Source: Epiperipatus broadwayi | Taxonomy: Eukaryota; Onychophora; Udeonychophora; Euonychophora; Peripatidae | Assembly (NCBI GenBank): GCA_028023455.1 | Contig: JAQFVV010012416.1 | Location: 7,299,594 to 7,363,593 of the forward strand | Length of the DNA: 64,000 nt | Direction: 5' to 3' | Part shown: positions 33,865 to 46,100 of the stretch, piece by piece | Layout: every line of letters begins with the position of its first letter | How positions within the stretch are numbered: position 1 is the first letter of the stretch | The notes under the pieces: model-generated | Databases searched by the model: none | What the model saw: only the letters and a program-made list of their open reading frames with translations | What the model was told of the DNA's origin: nothing | Translations under genes and position numbers: made by a program

Positions 33865-34615
33865 GTTATTTAATAGTTATATATAAATAAAGTATTGGGT
33901 GGGGGGTTTAAACTGTATATTATTTTGTATTACTTCCCAATGTTTCGAAGAAATAACATCTGCCATTTTCAAGATAAAGTTTTTTTTAAAAAAAAAGTTT
34001 AATCTCAAATAGTAACCAGATTGAGGGTGAGATAGAGAATGAGACAGCATGAAGTAGTTGTGTATTCAGAATATATGGATTAACAAAATGTTTATTTTCT
34101 TTAGTTTCACTATTAATTAATTTCAATTTTACATTAGAAGAAAGAGATAAAATAAGTAGTCTTCACAAGGCTGGAATATGTTGTGCTTTATCAGCTTTAT
34201 TTAAACCAGTTGGTCTTTTTAATACCAAAATATTAAAAAGGCTACCTGGTTTAAATTCGAATATTAAAAAGACCAACTGGTTTAAATAAAGCTATTCCAA
34301 CCTTGTAAAGACCACTTATTTTATCTCTTTCTTTTAATATAAATTTGAAATAAATTAATGGTGAAACTGAAGAAAACAAATATTTTGTGACTCAATGTAT
34401 TCTGAATGCTCAATTACTTTTCATGCTCAATCTCATTCTCCGTCTAACACTCAATCTCATTCTTATTTGAAACTTTTTATTTTGTCTTTAAGAACTTGAC
34501 CTTGAAAATGGTGGATGTTATTTCATTGAAATGTTGGGAAGTAATACAAAATAATACACGATTTAACCCTATAAATACTTTGTTTACACCATATAACTAT
34601 GAAAACATTAAATAA
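33865..34615. mobile_element. Foldback element with about 350-bp inverted arms
   Basis: Left arm includes ATTTTGTATTACTTCCCAAT (near 33928), TTATTTTCTTTAGTTTCAC and AGAAAGAGATAAAATAAGTA; the right arm carries their inverses up to TTGGGAAGTAATACAAAATA (near 34533). The inner ends GGTCTTTTTAATA (34213-34225) and TATTAAAAAGACC (34260-34272) pair closely, leaving a loop of about 35 bp. No coding capacity; arms are diverged. Confidence 0.75.
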
Positions 34616-34619
34616 TATA

Positions 34620-36600
34620 TATATTGTACCATTATTTTGGTACAATGGATGTTTAGCATTCTACCATGAGAAGGTTTCTGAGAAAAAATATATTTTTTTA
34701 AATATATATATATACGAGTATAAAATATAAAAATGTAGATTTTTTTGTTGTTGTTTAAACAAGATTTATTATTTTATTGTAACTACCTGAAAATGTACAT
34801 GTAGATTTTCTAAGATGAGGAAAAAGTGTAATTAATGATAATTTTAGAGGGTGGAATGTGTGACTTTTTTCTCTCTCCAATTAAATATGGCCGATTGGAA
34901 TGTCAATTGCCCATTAAATATATATACTAAAAGTTGGCAATATTATATAATTAAACATTGTTTAATTTTTGTGAAGTATTCATTCATTTTGGCTGATGAA
35001 ATTATGTTAGTTCCCAGCCAGAATGAATGTTATATTAAAGATAATATAGAACTATGTATTTAAGTTGTGATTAATATTGTAAATTAATTATAACGAAGAT
35101 AAGTTTTGTGGAGGAAGTAAATTCATAAAGAAATAAAGAAATGAAAAGTGTGAATAGGTACTTGCGCAATGGAATCAGTCCAATAGTATAAAAAGGTGAT
35201 CCCGAGAACTTTGATTCATTCATTCATTTCATCATTATTATTATTATTCCAAGAGTTCTGCAAATTATAGTGCAGTATTCTTTACTGAGCAGAAGATAGC
35301 AGAAAGCTGTATAAAAAATATTTTACCACATGTTTATTTTTACCTACGGAAATAATTCAAACCAGATGCATTGCTAAGCAGATATGATCACTAATGTTTT
35401 CTTCATAGCCTAAAGTCAAGAGGATGCCTTAATTCAAAACGCCATGCCTACATAATATCAGGACCCTAGAAAGCTAACAAAAAAAAAAACAATTACTTCA
35501 ACCAGACATAATGGATCTCATAGTTCGTACAAATAATAAAAAAAAAAACCCTGACCATGGTATCCACCTATTAGACCAATCATTAAAACCCACTCAAAGA
35601 AATAATAGGTAAGATTAATGAAAACTCTATACCTAACTTATCCAAACTAGTAATATAAACTTTTAATGAACTAAAAAAGTCAAATAAACTACATTTTGTT
35701 GTTGCTAACAGAAGATTGAATTAAATTTGTAATTCAGAACATGTGTTATTCTAGATAATGTTATATCTATATATTAATATTTGACAGTATACTAAATGAG
35801 ATGCATATTATAGTGTGTACTTACTTGTATATTAAATTAATGTTGTAAGTTTAATCAGGCAATCTTCATTACTTAGATTCTTTCATGTAAGAATGCTAAT
35901 ACACATAACTAATTTACTAAATCTCCATAAATAGAAATTTGATTAAAAAAATACTGCAGTTATAAAAAAGAGGGAAAAATTCAATCTTTATTAATTATTC
36001 TTGTGATAGCGGTTCATTGAATACTGGCCGCTAAAACAAATAAATAAAAGCTGTCACAAGCCATAGTTTTCTTTTCTATCATAGCATACACTATTACTCG
36101 AGGATTGATTGACCAGCAACTATAATCGCATTTTTCTTAATATTTATTCAGTAAATTATGGGGGGGGGGGCAGTGATTTGATCATAATACAAACATTATC
36201 CTATTATACTATACATATAATATAAATAGTTTAAAACCCCTTTAGTGGATCAATATTAAAAAAAAGATGAAAAAACTATCAACCTAGTACAATATATATG
36301 TCATAGAAAAACATTTATCATATGAACTAAGAATTTAAATACTAGAACTTCTCACCAAAAAAAAAAAAAAATGGAAATCTTTATTTCGACAAATAATTTA
36401 TTGCAATTGCTAGAGAGAAGTGATAAATTCTGACAAAATATATTATTTATCTAGTTATTGCAGATAGAATGGTTTTCAATTTATCATTAAAAATAATAAT
36501 TTATATGTATATACAACATAATTTATCATAAAATTGTTTCATACATGAAACTAATAAATATACCTTATATATATAAATTTGTTGAAGATGACAATCTCTC
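34620..36600. other. AT-rich stretch with an 11-G run
   Basis: G run at 36160-36170. A 70-codon frame at 34851-35063 has no recognisable motif. Confidence 0.4.
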
Positions 36601-36734
36601 CAACCATTGCACAAACAATGTTAACATCTCACAGAAACTCATATAAATATACCATAAAATCCAAGATCATTTCATCTATACACACCATGAGGGTAGTTAA
36701 ACCATTAAGCATCACATGATCACATCTAGATGCA

Positions 36735-36875
36735 GTGCTCTCAGATCCAAAGCTCCTAACTGACGAAGGCCACAAGCCAGAAACTAGTCTGGGGATATTG
36801 GATGAGTAGGCATTAGATAGGGATTTTATGCACAAGCCTTCTGGCATCCATTGATTACTCTGTTTAGCACAGGTG
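36735..36875 (+). ncRNA. Hammerhead-like core of repeat family A, best copy
   Basis: CTGACGA (36760-36766), a GGC/GCC stem-loop (36768-36778), GAAA (36780-36783) and palindromic ACTAGT (36783-36788) plus C36789 form the core. Stem I can be drawn in two parts: TCCTAA with TGGGGA beside the core (one mismatch) and ATCCAA (36745-36750) with TTGGAT (36798-36803) further out. The repeat continues to CTGGCATCCATTGATTACTC. The A-A opposition at the stem II base is not canonical, so catalysis is uncertain. Confidence 0.6.
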
Positions 36876-36934
36876 GCACTACTGAATGGAGAGTTTTGCT
36901 TTGTTTATGAGGGTAGTTGTTAGTATCTATATAC

Positions 36935-37030
36935 ACATATCAGATGACCTTTATTGTTAAAGGTTACTTTGTCTACAGGTTGAGATTGTTGGTAACTTAA
37001 GGGTTGATTGTTATCATCTAAATTTACAAA
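36935..37030 (+). repeat. Family T copy, decayed
   Basis: CCTTTATTGTTAAAGGTTAC and CTACAGGTTGAGATTGTTGG match the family T core with substitutions. Confidence 0.45.
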
Positions 37031-37164
37031 CCTATTAAAATAAGCCTTGAGTCTTAGTAAATATATACTTAATGTGGAAACTTCTTTGCATTATTAATCT
37101 TGTACTCCTTGGTCAAATTATAGCTTTTAGTGTCTGTATAAACATATCAGACTATAGATAAAGG

Positions 37165-37274
37165 TGTCAAGCATTGTTAGCCGAGAGGTCATCGCAGCTG
37201 CCTTGCAAGCAAGTAGTTGGTTGCAGACGGTTGTGGGTTCGCGTCCCGGTCAATGCTATGACTTATGAAAAAAA
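37165..37274 (+). repeat. tRNA-derived SINE (family 1), full-length copy
   Basis: GTCAAGCATTGTTAGCCGAG starts the unit; TTAGCCGAGAGG fits a Pol III A-box, CTGCCTTGCAAGCAAGTAG an anticodon-like arm, and GGGTTCGCGTCCCGG a B-box. It ends AATGCTATGACTTATG plus poly-A. No cloverleaf with a proper acceptor stem can be drawn, so it is a SINE and not a tRNA gene. A family T fragment follows directly. Confidence 0.8.
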
Positions 37275-37350
37275 AGGTGGTACCACCTTTATTGTTAAAG
37301 GAGGATGCCTTGACTGCAGATCGAGTTAACTGTTATCTGGAAACGATATG
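37275..37350 (+). repeat. Family T fragment after SINE
   Basis: CTTTATTGTTAAAGGAGGAT and GCCTTGACTGCAGATCGAG match the family T core. Confidence 0.45.
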
Positions 37351-37359
37351 CATACATGT

Positions 37360-38680
37360 TTAACCTTGGTGTAGGTGTATGTAAATGTAGGAAGGGTATT
37401 ATTATTTTGAAAGGGGTACACTTGAATAAACCTAGGATGACATTAAACAAAAAGCTTTAACTAAAATATGGATATGACCCTAAATCATGTTTTTAATAAA
37501 TATTTCAACCCTTACATGTTAAGAGTGGATGTGTGTGCACCTAACTATAATAATTTCAATAATATTGAATAAATCAAAAATGTTATTCTTCCTTCAATTA
37601 AAATGTTGCATCAACCTTTATCTCAAAATATCCATTTAACACACAATGGTGTTTGCAACTATCATTATAACCAAATTATAATCCCACCTTAGATCAAAGA
37701 GATTAAATATTCTTTTGACTCAACTCTCACCTGGTTCTTCTCAGGCTCGTTTCACATTTATTTATTCAAATCTCTGCAATTAACATAAATTATGAATTTG
37801 AAGTATTTATAAACAATTCAGCTTAATAAATACTCTCAAAATATTTTTCTTAAATTATTAACAATATAACCGAAGTAAAATTAAAATTTTAAACATCACA
37901 ACAATCCAAAAAATATTCACTTGCAAAACTTATAATCCTCTCCCCATCCACTCTCACCTCCTTTCATACAAATATTTTAATATAATTATTTAACTTTATA
38001 CTTTTTTCATAACCTAATAAAATACTCCATGAGCTGAGTCAAGCCATTTTGAAAACGGTATTTTTAAATCATATATATATATATATATTCTAACTTAATA
38101 GCATTGAGTTAACTTTCAGCAACTTCTCACCATACTGCAAAATTAATTAACCAACAACTCTGGGAGCAGGCTGAATATATAGTTTACAAAATATGCAAAT
38201 TATTGCAATGAGAAATGTAAATTATAAAAGTCAGTTATTCCATTTTAATATCAATGCAAAATTTTAGAGAGGTTTAAACAACTGGTGTTATTTATTAGCA
38301 TGTGATTATTAAATGTGATGTTTGTGTGCACAATTAATATTTAAAATACAATGTTGCTTATTTTGGTAGTGACAAAATTCTCATGGATACCTACTACTAA
38401 CAAACTTCTATATAAAAAATAAAAAAATCATAAGAACTATTAAAGATTATATTTTATAAATACAATTTGAGAACTTACATAATGGCATTGATCTATAAGT
38501 GAGATGAACTAAAATAACATTTAAATAAGTCCATATAATTCTATCCTTATGCAAATATATATATTGATTGAATTGAGAATTTTGTAGCAGATTTTCTGCT
38601 GATTCAATGTCTGATGATATTAAGCATATTGTACTATTGATTAAGCATTGTTTGACAAATTTAATCTCGTTACAGTTATA
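37360..38680. other. AT-rich stretch, no gene seen
   Basis: No recognisable coding content. Confidence 0.4.
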
Positions 38681-38681
38681 A

Positions 38682-39792
38682 ATCTATAGTGGTGGTCTTC
38701 AACTACCGGGCCGCAGACCGGCACCAGGCCACAGAAGTTTTCTGCTGGTCCACAGCTAGACTGGCAAGAAAGTTTGTAATAACAAAATAATACGATTTTA
38801 AACTTTTAATTATCTAATCAATCATACATAAATTAATTTGTTTTTCTATTTATCACAGATGTTTATGGAGGGGGGGTAGAAAAAGTTTTTTATTATACAA
38901 ACTCCGGTTGTCTTTTGATAGCCAATCACAGCTGCTTGTCAGCATTGTTAAAACAATATAATGTAACGTGACTTTTTTTGATCTGTTAAATTTTTTCTAC
39001 CCTCTCTTTTAATATTTCATTTTTAGTGTTTTTTTTTTTGGTTTTAACTTTTATTTTGAAAATCAATTTTTATTACCTTTTTTTAAAAATAAAAACCCAA
39101 AAATAAGTTCTGTCCCTAACATTTACAAAGTATTTCTCAATATACCCCCACCACCCCAAAATAAAGTAAGATCAAAACTTTTGACTTTTTCAAGCTTCGT
39201 TTTCTTTTTTTTTGTTTAAAAATATGACCACTTTTTTTTTGGCCTATAAGGCAATATTTTTTTTGGCTTTATTTGCATACCGCTAAAATACTAAAACTTT
39301 TATTTTTAAAACCAATTTCTGTTACCTTTTTTTAAAAATAAAAACAAACAAAAAATAACTTTGGTGTCTATTTCTCAGTTGATGACAAGTATTTTTCAAC
39401 CCCTCTCCACCCCCCCAAAAAATAAGATCAAAACTTTTGACTTTTTCAACATTCAGGTGAATAACATTTTATTCTTACATCTTTTAACAATGAAATAATA
39501 AATGTAAAATGCAAGCACATTAATGAGAATGATTGTTATTGTATGTTTTCTGTAGCAGTATGACTGCAGCAACTTGAGAAAGAGTGTTCAACATGTGAAG
39601 GTAAGCAACACCATTACTATACACATTAACTAGTGTGCTGTTTTGGTCAGTTATAACAATTATGCTTATCTAAGGCTAAGCAGGTTACATCTTTAAGAAA
39701 ATTTATCTGTAAACTTCTGCCGGTCTGTGAAATCTTATTCTTATTTTTACCAGGCTGCAGGGGTGAAAAGATTGAAGACCACTGATCTATAG
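38682..39792. mobile_element. Non-autonomous hAT element with 8-bp target duplication
   Basis: ATCTATAG occurs on both sides (38682-38689 and 39785-39792). Between them (38690-39784, 1095 bp) the ends are TGGTGGTCTTCAAC and, inverted, CAGTGGTCTTCAATC, a hAT-type terminal inverted repeat with subterminal GC-rich blocks (CCGGGCCGCAGACCGGCACC at the left, an AGGCTGCAG block at the right). It encodes no transposase. An internal direct duplication lies at 39045-39450. An 8-bp duplication is diagnostic of hAT. Confidence 0.9.
39045..39455. repeat. Direct duplication inside the hAT element, period about 245 bp
   Basis: Both units contain TTACCTTTTTTTAAAAATAA and AGATCAAAACTTTTGACTTT followed by TTCAA. 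They are diverged by substitutions and small indels. Confidence 0.75.
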
Positions 39793-39799
39793 CATATAC

Positions 39800-40440
39800 T
39801 TCTGTAAAATATACAATTTGCACAAGAAAAAATAATATATTTATAATTTTCAATAATATTCTCCCTACTACTCATAGCATTTAAACTATGTAATTTAAAA
39901 GGCATGATTGTATGCATTATCTTCAGTAAAAAAAAAATTTTTATTGGGGGGGGGGTATTTGTTGTAACCAATCAATGCATATGGTTTGTTGGCATTCCAT
40001 ATACACAAATATCAGTTTTCTTAACAAATCTTTTATTTTAATAGTATTATCATTCCGTACAATTTCATTATTTTATTATTCAAATGTAACTTTATCAATT
40101 CAAAATAGTTAAATATAATACTACTAATAATAATTTTCAATAAAAGATTAAAGCAATATATTGTTGTCATCAACATAAACACATATACTCTGTTTTCTAT
40201 GTATATTTAGATATACAAACCATTTTTATTAGGCAAAAAAATTTTTTTACAATCTTAGAAAAGACAATTTGAAATTCATCTCGATATTATAAAGTAATAG
40301 ACAAATACAATGATGTATAAATTACAAAAGGTACATTTTGTAAATACATAGCAATGGCATACAAAAGTAAAAAAAAAACCATCCCAAATCTCCTTATAAC
40401 ATCAATAAACAGATAATCAAAAAATTCTAGTTCTGGTATC
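39800..40440. other. AT-rich stretch with a 10-G run
   Basis: G run at 39946-39955, within the flank of the hAT insertion. No coding signal. Confidence 0.4.
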
Positions 40441-40449
40441 TGGAACCAA

Positions 40450-40832
40450 AATATCTCTATTTCCTTATCAAAATCAATTCAAAAGCTCTATCTCCTAGTC
40501 ATTTCTTAACACAAAGAATGGTGCATGCTTATATTGATAACATTGACCCCCTTTGCTCTCTTTGTCATAAGACTGAAGAAACAATACATCATTTTCTGTT
40601 TCAGTATCCTGCTCTTCTCATTTATAGAAATATCACTGAGTCAATTATTAAATCATTTACTTTCTTTATTTCTATTCTCATTAATAGCATAGAATGGGGT
40701 CTTATCTCCTTCAATTATGGTTACTACTTTCCTTATATTTACCTTTTGGATCCTAAAAATGTCATTTTTGCTTCAACCCTATATCTAGGACATTACAAAT
40801 CAATGTTTTACAATAAAATTTCAAAAAATTAA
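40450..40832 (+). pseudogene. LINE C-terminal fragment with zinc-knuckle (zf-RVT-like)
   Basis: The frame, open from about 40458, reads KINSKALSPSHFLTQRM, VHAYIDNID, then PLCSLCHKTEETIHHFLFQY. CxxC followed by HH and a terminal aromatic/Cys position is the zinc-binding tail found after the reverse transcriptase in several LINE clades ('C..C....ET..H.L..C'); the last cysteine is replaced here by Y-P. The remaining 70 residues are hydrophobic and unremarkable. The reverse transcriptase domain itself is absent upstream. Confidence 0.6.
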
Positions 40833-41217
40833 AAACAAAGATGGAGTGTTTGCCCTTCCAGACATTGCTAATGCTACATGGAGCTTGGTCTTTTTTCCAA
40901 CCCCCATTATAAATTTATATTTACAATTAAAAAGTAGGGTAACTTTTGGTAAAGCTTAAAAATATGATTTTAATTTTCACATGCATAAATTTAATATTAT
41001 TTCTTAGAATATAAACTATTATATATATATATATGACAAAATTTTAGCTGTGACAAATATATTTTAATTCATGCAGAATGTTTATCATGCTTCTTTTAAT
41101 TTTACAACCTAATTTTTGATCATATTATATAACAAGATTTATTTAATTAAGATATGCCTTTTTCCATTAGTATATAAATGTAATACTATTTCGCCATTAT
41201 GAATAATACAATAATAT

Positions 41218-41330
41218 ATATTGTTAAAAGGAGGTTGCCTTGACAGCAGTTTGAGATTGTTGATTGTTATTTATATTGGAATTGTCTAAGTGTTAACTGG
41301 TTTTTAATGATATATATATATATAACATGG
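41218..41330 (+). repeat. Family T copy with complete core
   Basis: ATTGTTAAAAGGAGGTTGCC, TTGACAGCAGTTTGAGATTG and GGAATTGTCTAAGTGTTAAC with TGGTTTTTAATGAT and a TA tail. Best single copy of the family. Confidence 0.6.
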
Positions 41331-41889
41331 TAGTCATGTATATAATCAAACTTGAAAAAAGTTGCAATTGTAAACTATTAATAATATTATTAAGTGAAAA
41401 ATATTAGTATCTCTTCTTTTTTGAATTTAATTTTAAAAAAGGGCTTACCAAAGTTAATTCTTTCCCAGTTATATTATAATCTCAGTATAAATGATGTAAG
41501 TGGAATAAATTTTTTATTTTATTTTTATGATAGTTTTTTGATAATAGAAGCAAATATGAAAATTAAAATTTTTTTTGGAATGGCATCCTTTGGAAGACAT
41601 AATTTTGTTTGGCACTTATTACAATAAAAATTTTAAAAAAATAGTATTTACCCATTTGTAGGTTTATATGGATTTCAGACCACAAAACAAACTCCTTCAA
41701 ATAGATGCATTGTTTGGTAAGTAATGAGACTTATCATGGCTGTTCATGCATATCATTTCTACAAAATTAATTTGTTACAATATTTTGTAACTATTTTTCC
41801 TTAGATTTCTAATATTCATAGAGTTGATCACTAACTGATTAATTTATATACACAACTATTTCTAAATACTTAATAAATCATTATCATTG

Positions 41890-42250
41890 ACAACCATTAT
41901 TAATCCATTGCAGAATGAAAATATCTCTAAGTTCAATCCATCTTCTTTTATTTCTAGCCTCTCTTCTCCATATCACCTCCGCACATTTCCTTATTTCATT
42001 CATCCATCTCACATGTGGTCTCTTTATGGGTCTATTACAATCTCTTAGAATCCAGTTTAAGATTTCAACTGTCCATCTATTATCATCTCTTCTAGAAATA
42101 TATCCAGTCCAACTCCACTTCAGTCTCTTTTAATTCTTTCAACAATGTCAGTAACACCTGTTCGTTATCTTATCCATATAATTTGTTTTCGATATCTTCT
42201 TGTTATTCCTAACATACATCTCTCCATACTTCTTTGAGTGGTCTGAAATC
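41890..42250 (-). pseudogene. RTE LINE 3' fragment
   Basis: The minus strand encodes TTQRSMERCMLGITRR, RTGVTDI, and in a shifted frame WIPRDCNRP-type sequence and RRWIEL, ending at ILQWINN and a stop. This matches the C-terminal tail of the RTE element at 58.12-58.45 kb. It is 5'-truncated, as is common for RTEs. Confidence 0.75.
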
Positions 42251-42254
42251 TCTG

Positions 42255-43370
42255 TACTAAATACATGACTGAAGAAAAATGTTAATAAAGGTTTTAATTA
42301 TAAACTCTTTTAATAAAACCCGGGGAGGGGGGAGGTCTTTGAAACTCTATTAATGTCTATTTTCTATTAATTGTCCATTTCTTTTTTTCTTTTCAAGAAT
42401 GCTAATTTTTAATACAGCCTATACTAGCTTGGATATTTCTATCTTAAAATAAAAACATTATTTGAAAATGAAATATATTTCATTTGATCTTAATATTATT
42501 TTTCTTTTCTAAAATTTGAAATTTATCTTTCTTTATATTAAAATAAGAATTTAATTATTTTAAATCAATATTTGATTGTTATAGTCTTGATTATAAATTT
42601 ATTGCATAATTGTAAAATAATTTCAATGTCCCGCCTATGAAAACATGCGCACACACATCTTCATAACAAACACGTTTATTCTCATTGTGTAAAGTTAATA
42701 TTTCAGAATTTATACATTATATTCAAATTATTATATTTTTCTGTTTCATTTTAATAAAAAAAAAGTTCAGTTTAATCTCACAAAATTTTATTTAAGACTA
42801 AATAATCAGCTTGACTGTTTAATAAGCATCCATAAGTATAACGCTTGATAACTATTTCAAATAGTTTCTCATACCTTTTAATTAAACTCATCTGCCTCAA
42901 TACGCTTCTTTAATTCTGACTGCGATTTTATTATTGTTATTATTATAGACACGTTTTTTTTTTGCAAGTGCTAACCTTATATATGATCTATATTCAAATC
43001 AGATTGGCTATGAAAACCATTTAAATATAGATATAATTCAAAAACTTGCAGTTTAAATCGACGCATAAAAACACCTTATGCTTTTTTTATGCTTTTATTA
43101 TTCTTGAAAAAAAAAATCATTTTATAATCCTAATGATATGTAGCCCATATTAAAAAAAAATTTATAATTTGGAATAATATTATAGTTAGGTTAATGATGG
43201 AGAGAGACAAAAAAAAAATGTAAAATTAAATAAAAGTACAGAAGTAATGAAATAAATTAGAATTGTTTACTTACTTGTAAAGATGAAAATCTTTATTATT
43301 TTTCTCTTACCTAGAAAAAAAAAAAACAAATGCAAAAAATTAGTTAAAACCGGCAAGTTTAAACAAAAAA
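42255..43370. other. AT-rich stretch, no gene seen
   Basis: No recognisable coding content or named repeat. Confidence 0.4.
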
Positions 43371-43377
43371 TAGAACT

Positions 43378-43490
43378 GTCAAGCATTGGTGGTCGAGAGG
43401 TCAGCGACAGCTGCTTTACAAGCAATTGTCCCTGATTAGCGTGTTCGGTTCCCGGCTGATGCTATGACACATGAGAAGAAAAAAAAATAA
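43378..43490 (+). repeat. tRNA-derived SINE (family 1)
   Basis: GTCAAGCATTGGTGGTCGAG, with TGGTCGAGAGG a perfect match to the Pol III A-box consensus, then an arm-like CAGCTGCTTTACAAGC, a mutated B-box GTTCGGTTCCCGG, GATGCTATGACACATG and a poly-A tail with T (AAAAAAAATAA). Confidence 0.8.
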
Positions 43491-43499
43491 AACTTATGC

Positions 43500-46020
43500 A
43501 ATATATAAACAAAAATCTTTTTTTTTTTAAATTTATTATTATCTATACAAATTAATACCAATACAGAATTTGATTTTCAAAGCTACTATATTAACATAAT
43601 CGTTTCTCCTCTCTCTGCTTCAACCCCAGTAACCTATGGACCAGCATTCTGGCTTTGGTTTGTGTCAATAAGAATTTGGCATTAAGAATTTGATAGTGGG
43701 GGGAAAGTTGGGAATGCTTTTTGAATCCATAATTGGATTGGTTTCAAATATGACTCATAAATAATCACTGATAAATGTAAAAGCCAGAAACTAGTTTGAA
43801 GTGAGGATTAAAATGCACTATCACTTATTTGGTAACCACTTATATATAACTCACTAGGATTAAAAAGAAATGCTCTTTTCTATAATTGCACTTTGTCTAA
43901 CATTTTTCTTTCAAGCAATAATTTTTTTTATTAAAATAGATAATAAAAGAAAAAAAATACCACTTTTCTCTTTTTAAAAAAAAAAAAAAAAAGTTTATAA
44001 TATCAAAATAGTCATAATGTAAAGGCAATTGTGAGATTGATGCTTATAGGAGTTTGACATCTCTACAGTAATGAAGATTGCCTTACATTACTGTCATCTC
44101 ATGGTTAGTACATCAACCTTCATCTGAAATGTGGCACTGTTACCATCTAGCTAGCAATAGTTAGATATTCACTTACTGACCATTAGTGACTGTTTAGCTA
44201 TGTTGACTGTAGAATATCTACTTTAAAAATAAAAAAAAATTTTTTTTTAAATCTATTTATTACCAGAAAAAAAAATATCAAGCTCGAACTCAAACCATAT
44301 ATCATGGATTTTCCAAAAGGACACATTAAGTACTATGCCAGGAAAGCTAAGACAAAAATGGGATTAGAAAAATAATTTATGACAATAAAATAAAAAAAAG
44401 GAGACTGACATTTTCTTATAAATAAAACAATGTATTTGACTTCCATCTAAAATTTTTATTGTAATTTTCTCCGACTGAATAATATGAAACTTTGATCAGC
44501 AATGGCTAATTGTTTTAATATAAGACATATATATATATAATAATTAACTTTAATTAAATTCATTAAAATGCATATACATAAAGTTTTAAATAGTCCACAG
44601 TGGGGTGATACCAAGATTGTCAATTGCCAGGTGGTAAGATTGTGAACCACTTTCTATTCGTTTAACCTCTAGCTAAAAATATAGCTAGATACTAATTTAC
44701 CTTTCAATATTGGATAGCTAGGTTATCTATGGCTAATTATGTAACCTGAAAAAGTACTTACGTTTTATTTTGTCAGTATTTTTACTAAATAGCAGTCAAA
44801 TGAGAATATTTCAAAATCCAATCATGCAATGAATTTTTGCAACAATATCAATTAAAAATTGAAACTGTCGATTGTGTAGGGAGGGATATGTGTGATATAT
44901 GTGTGTTGCAGCTTTTCATTTCCAATTAAAAATTATATATATTTCAAATTTTCATATAATAAACACTTTAATTTCACATTTTTAAATAAGTTTAGTTGAT
45001 TAGTTTTTCTGTAGGAATGTTAACAACTATGCCAAAAAAATTAACACAACTTTTAATTAGACATCTATACAAAATTGCAAATTCATTTTCAGACTGCTAT
45101 TTGCAAGACCAATTTAAAGCTTTTAACTGAGTTAATAATAATTGTCTTGACAACGCTTATCAAATCGTAATTCCACTTTTATAAGAATTTCAATTAATTA
45201 ATAAATTTTCTAATTTCTCTCCCCCTCCCTTCGTTCAGCATTCAAGATTATTGCAGAAAGAATAACTTAAAGTTTTCTAATTAGAATTGTCCTTTAACAA
45301 ATATTTTTTGCTTGTTGTGAAATGTGAAATATTACTTTTACATATTTCAGTTCAGTATTTACATACTTTTACATATTTCAGTTCAGTATTTACAATCAGA
45401 TTATAATCTGCAATAATTATAAAATTTTCGATAAAATATATATAAATAAAATGAAATGATCGTTATAGCATAATTATTATAATAACAATAATACAGTATA
45501 ATGATGATAATATATTTCAGTTGAAGAAGGTTAAGTAATTAATTGAAAGTACTTCTGCAGTTTATTATGACTACTTATAAAATAGATTATTAACATTGTG
45601 CTTCATTAATATATATCTAATTTTTATATATATTTTTAATTTAAAAAAAAAATTGAATGATTTATAACTCCGGAATTCCTAAGAAAATCGATTGTCAGAA
45701 GTAAAAGTTGAAGTCATAATCCATGGATTTTAAGCTATAGAACCTGCCATTCACCACAATATTAAATCATATGAAGCATGATGACAATAAAATAATAAGA
45801 AAGCCAGTCATGTTAGGGTTATATATTTGATATTGTGTAACACAAAAATGAAAAATAATGATATGATATCTGGATTGTGTCCTGTGAATAGTGGAATATT
45901 AGACTGATGAACTAAAAGTCCCTAGATTGAGACTAGACCTGTTACTTTAGATGCCTAAATATAACTAGTTCTCTAGAGATCAACCATTTGACCATTAATT
46001 CTATACCTAAGTCAAAAGTT
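43500..46020. other. AT-rich stretch with SINE-like scraps, no gene seen
   Basis: TGACCATTAGTGACTGTTTAG at 44178 (quoted from TGACCATTAGTGACTG) resembles TGACCACTAGTGACTC at 46697, so a further decayed repeat is present. AAGCCAGAAACTAGTTTG at 43782 is a scrap of family A. Confidence 0.35.
45334..45396. repeat. 31-bp tandem duplication
   Basis: ACTTTTACATATTTCAGTTC plus AGTATTTACAT occurs twice in a row. Confidence 0.85.
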
Positions 46021-46024
46021 AAGA

Positions 46025-46100
46025 ACCATCTGACAAAAAAAAAAAAATGACAAAGGTTTCATAGCCAGAAATTAGCCAGACTACACTATATAATATCCAT
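46025..46100 (+). repeat. Degenerate family A copy
   Basis: ATGACAAAGGTTTCATAGCC, then AGAAATTAGCCAGAC, then ATATCCATTGATTATTTAAA. The hammerhead-like core is lost (TGACAAA, GAAATTAG). Confidence 0.4.

Noticed and set aside
36629-36847. Minus-strand 72-codon frame
   Set aside because: It is the complement of the family A hammerhead-like repeat.
37165-37274. Possible tRNA gene
   Set aside because: A- and B-box motifs are present but no acceptor stem can be formed; four diverged copies with tails show a SINE.
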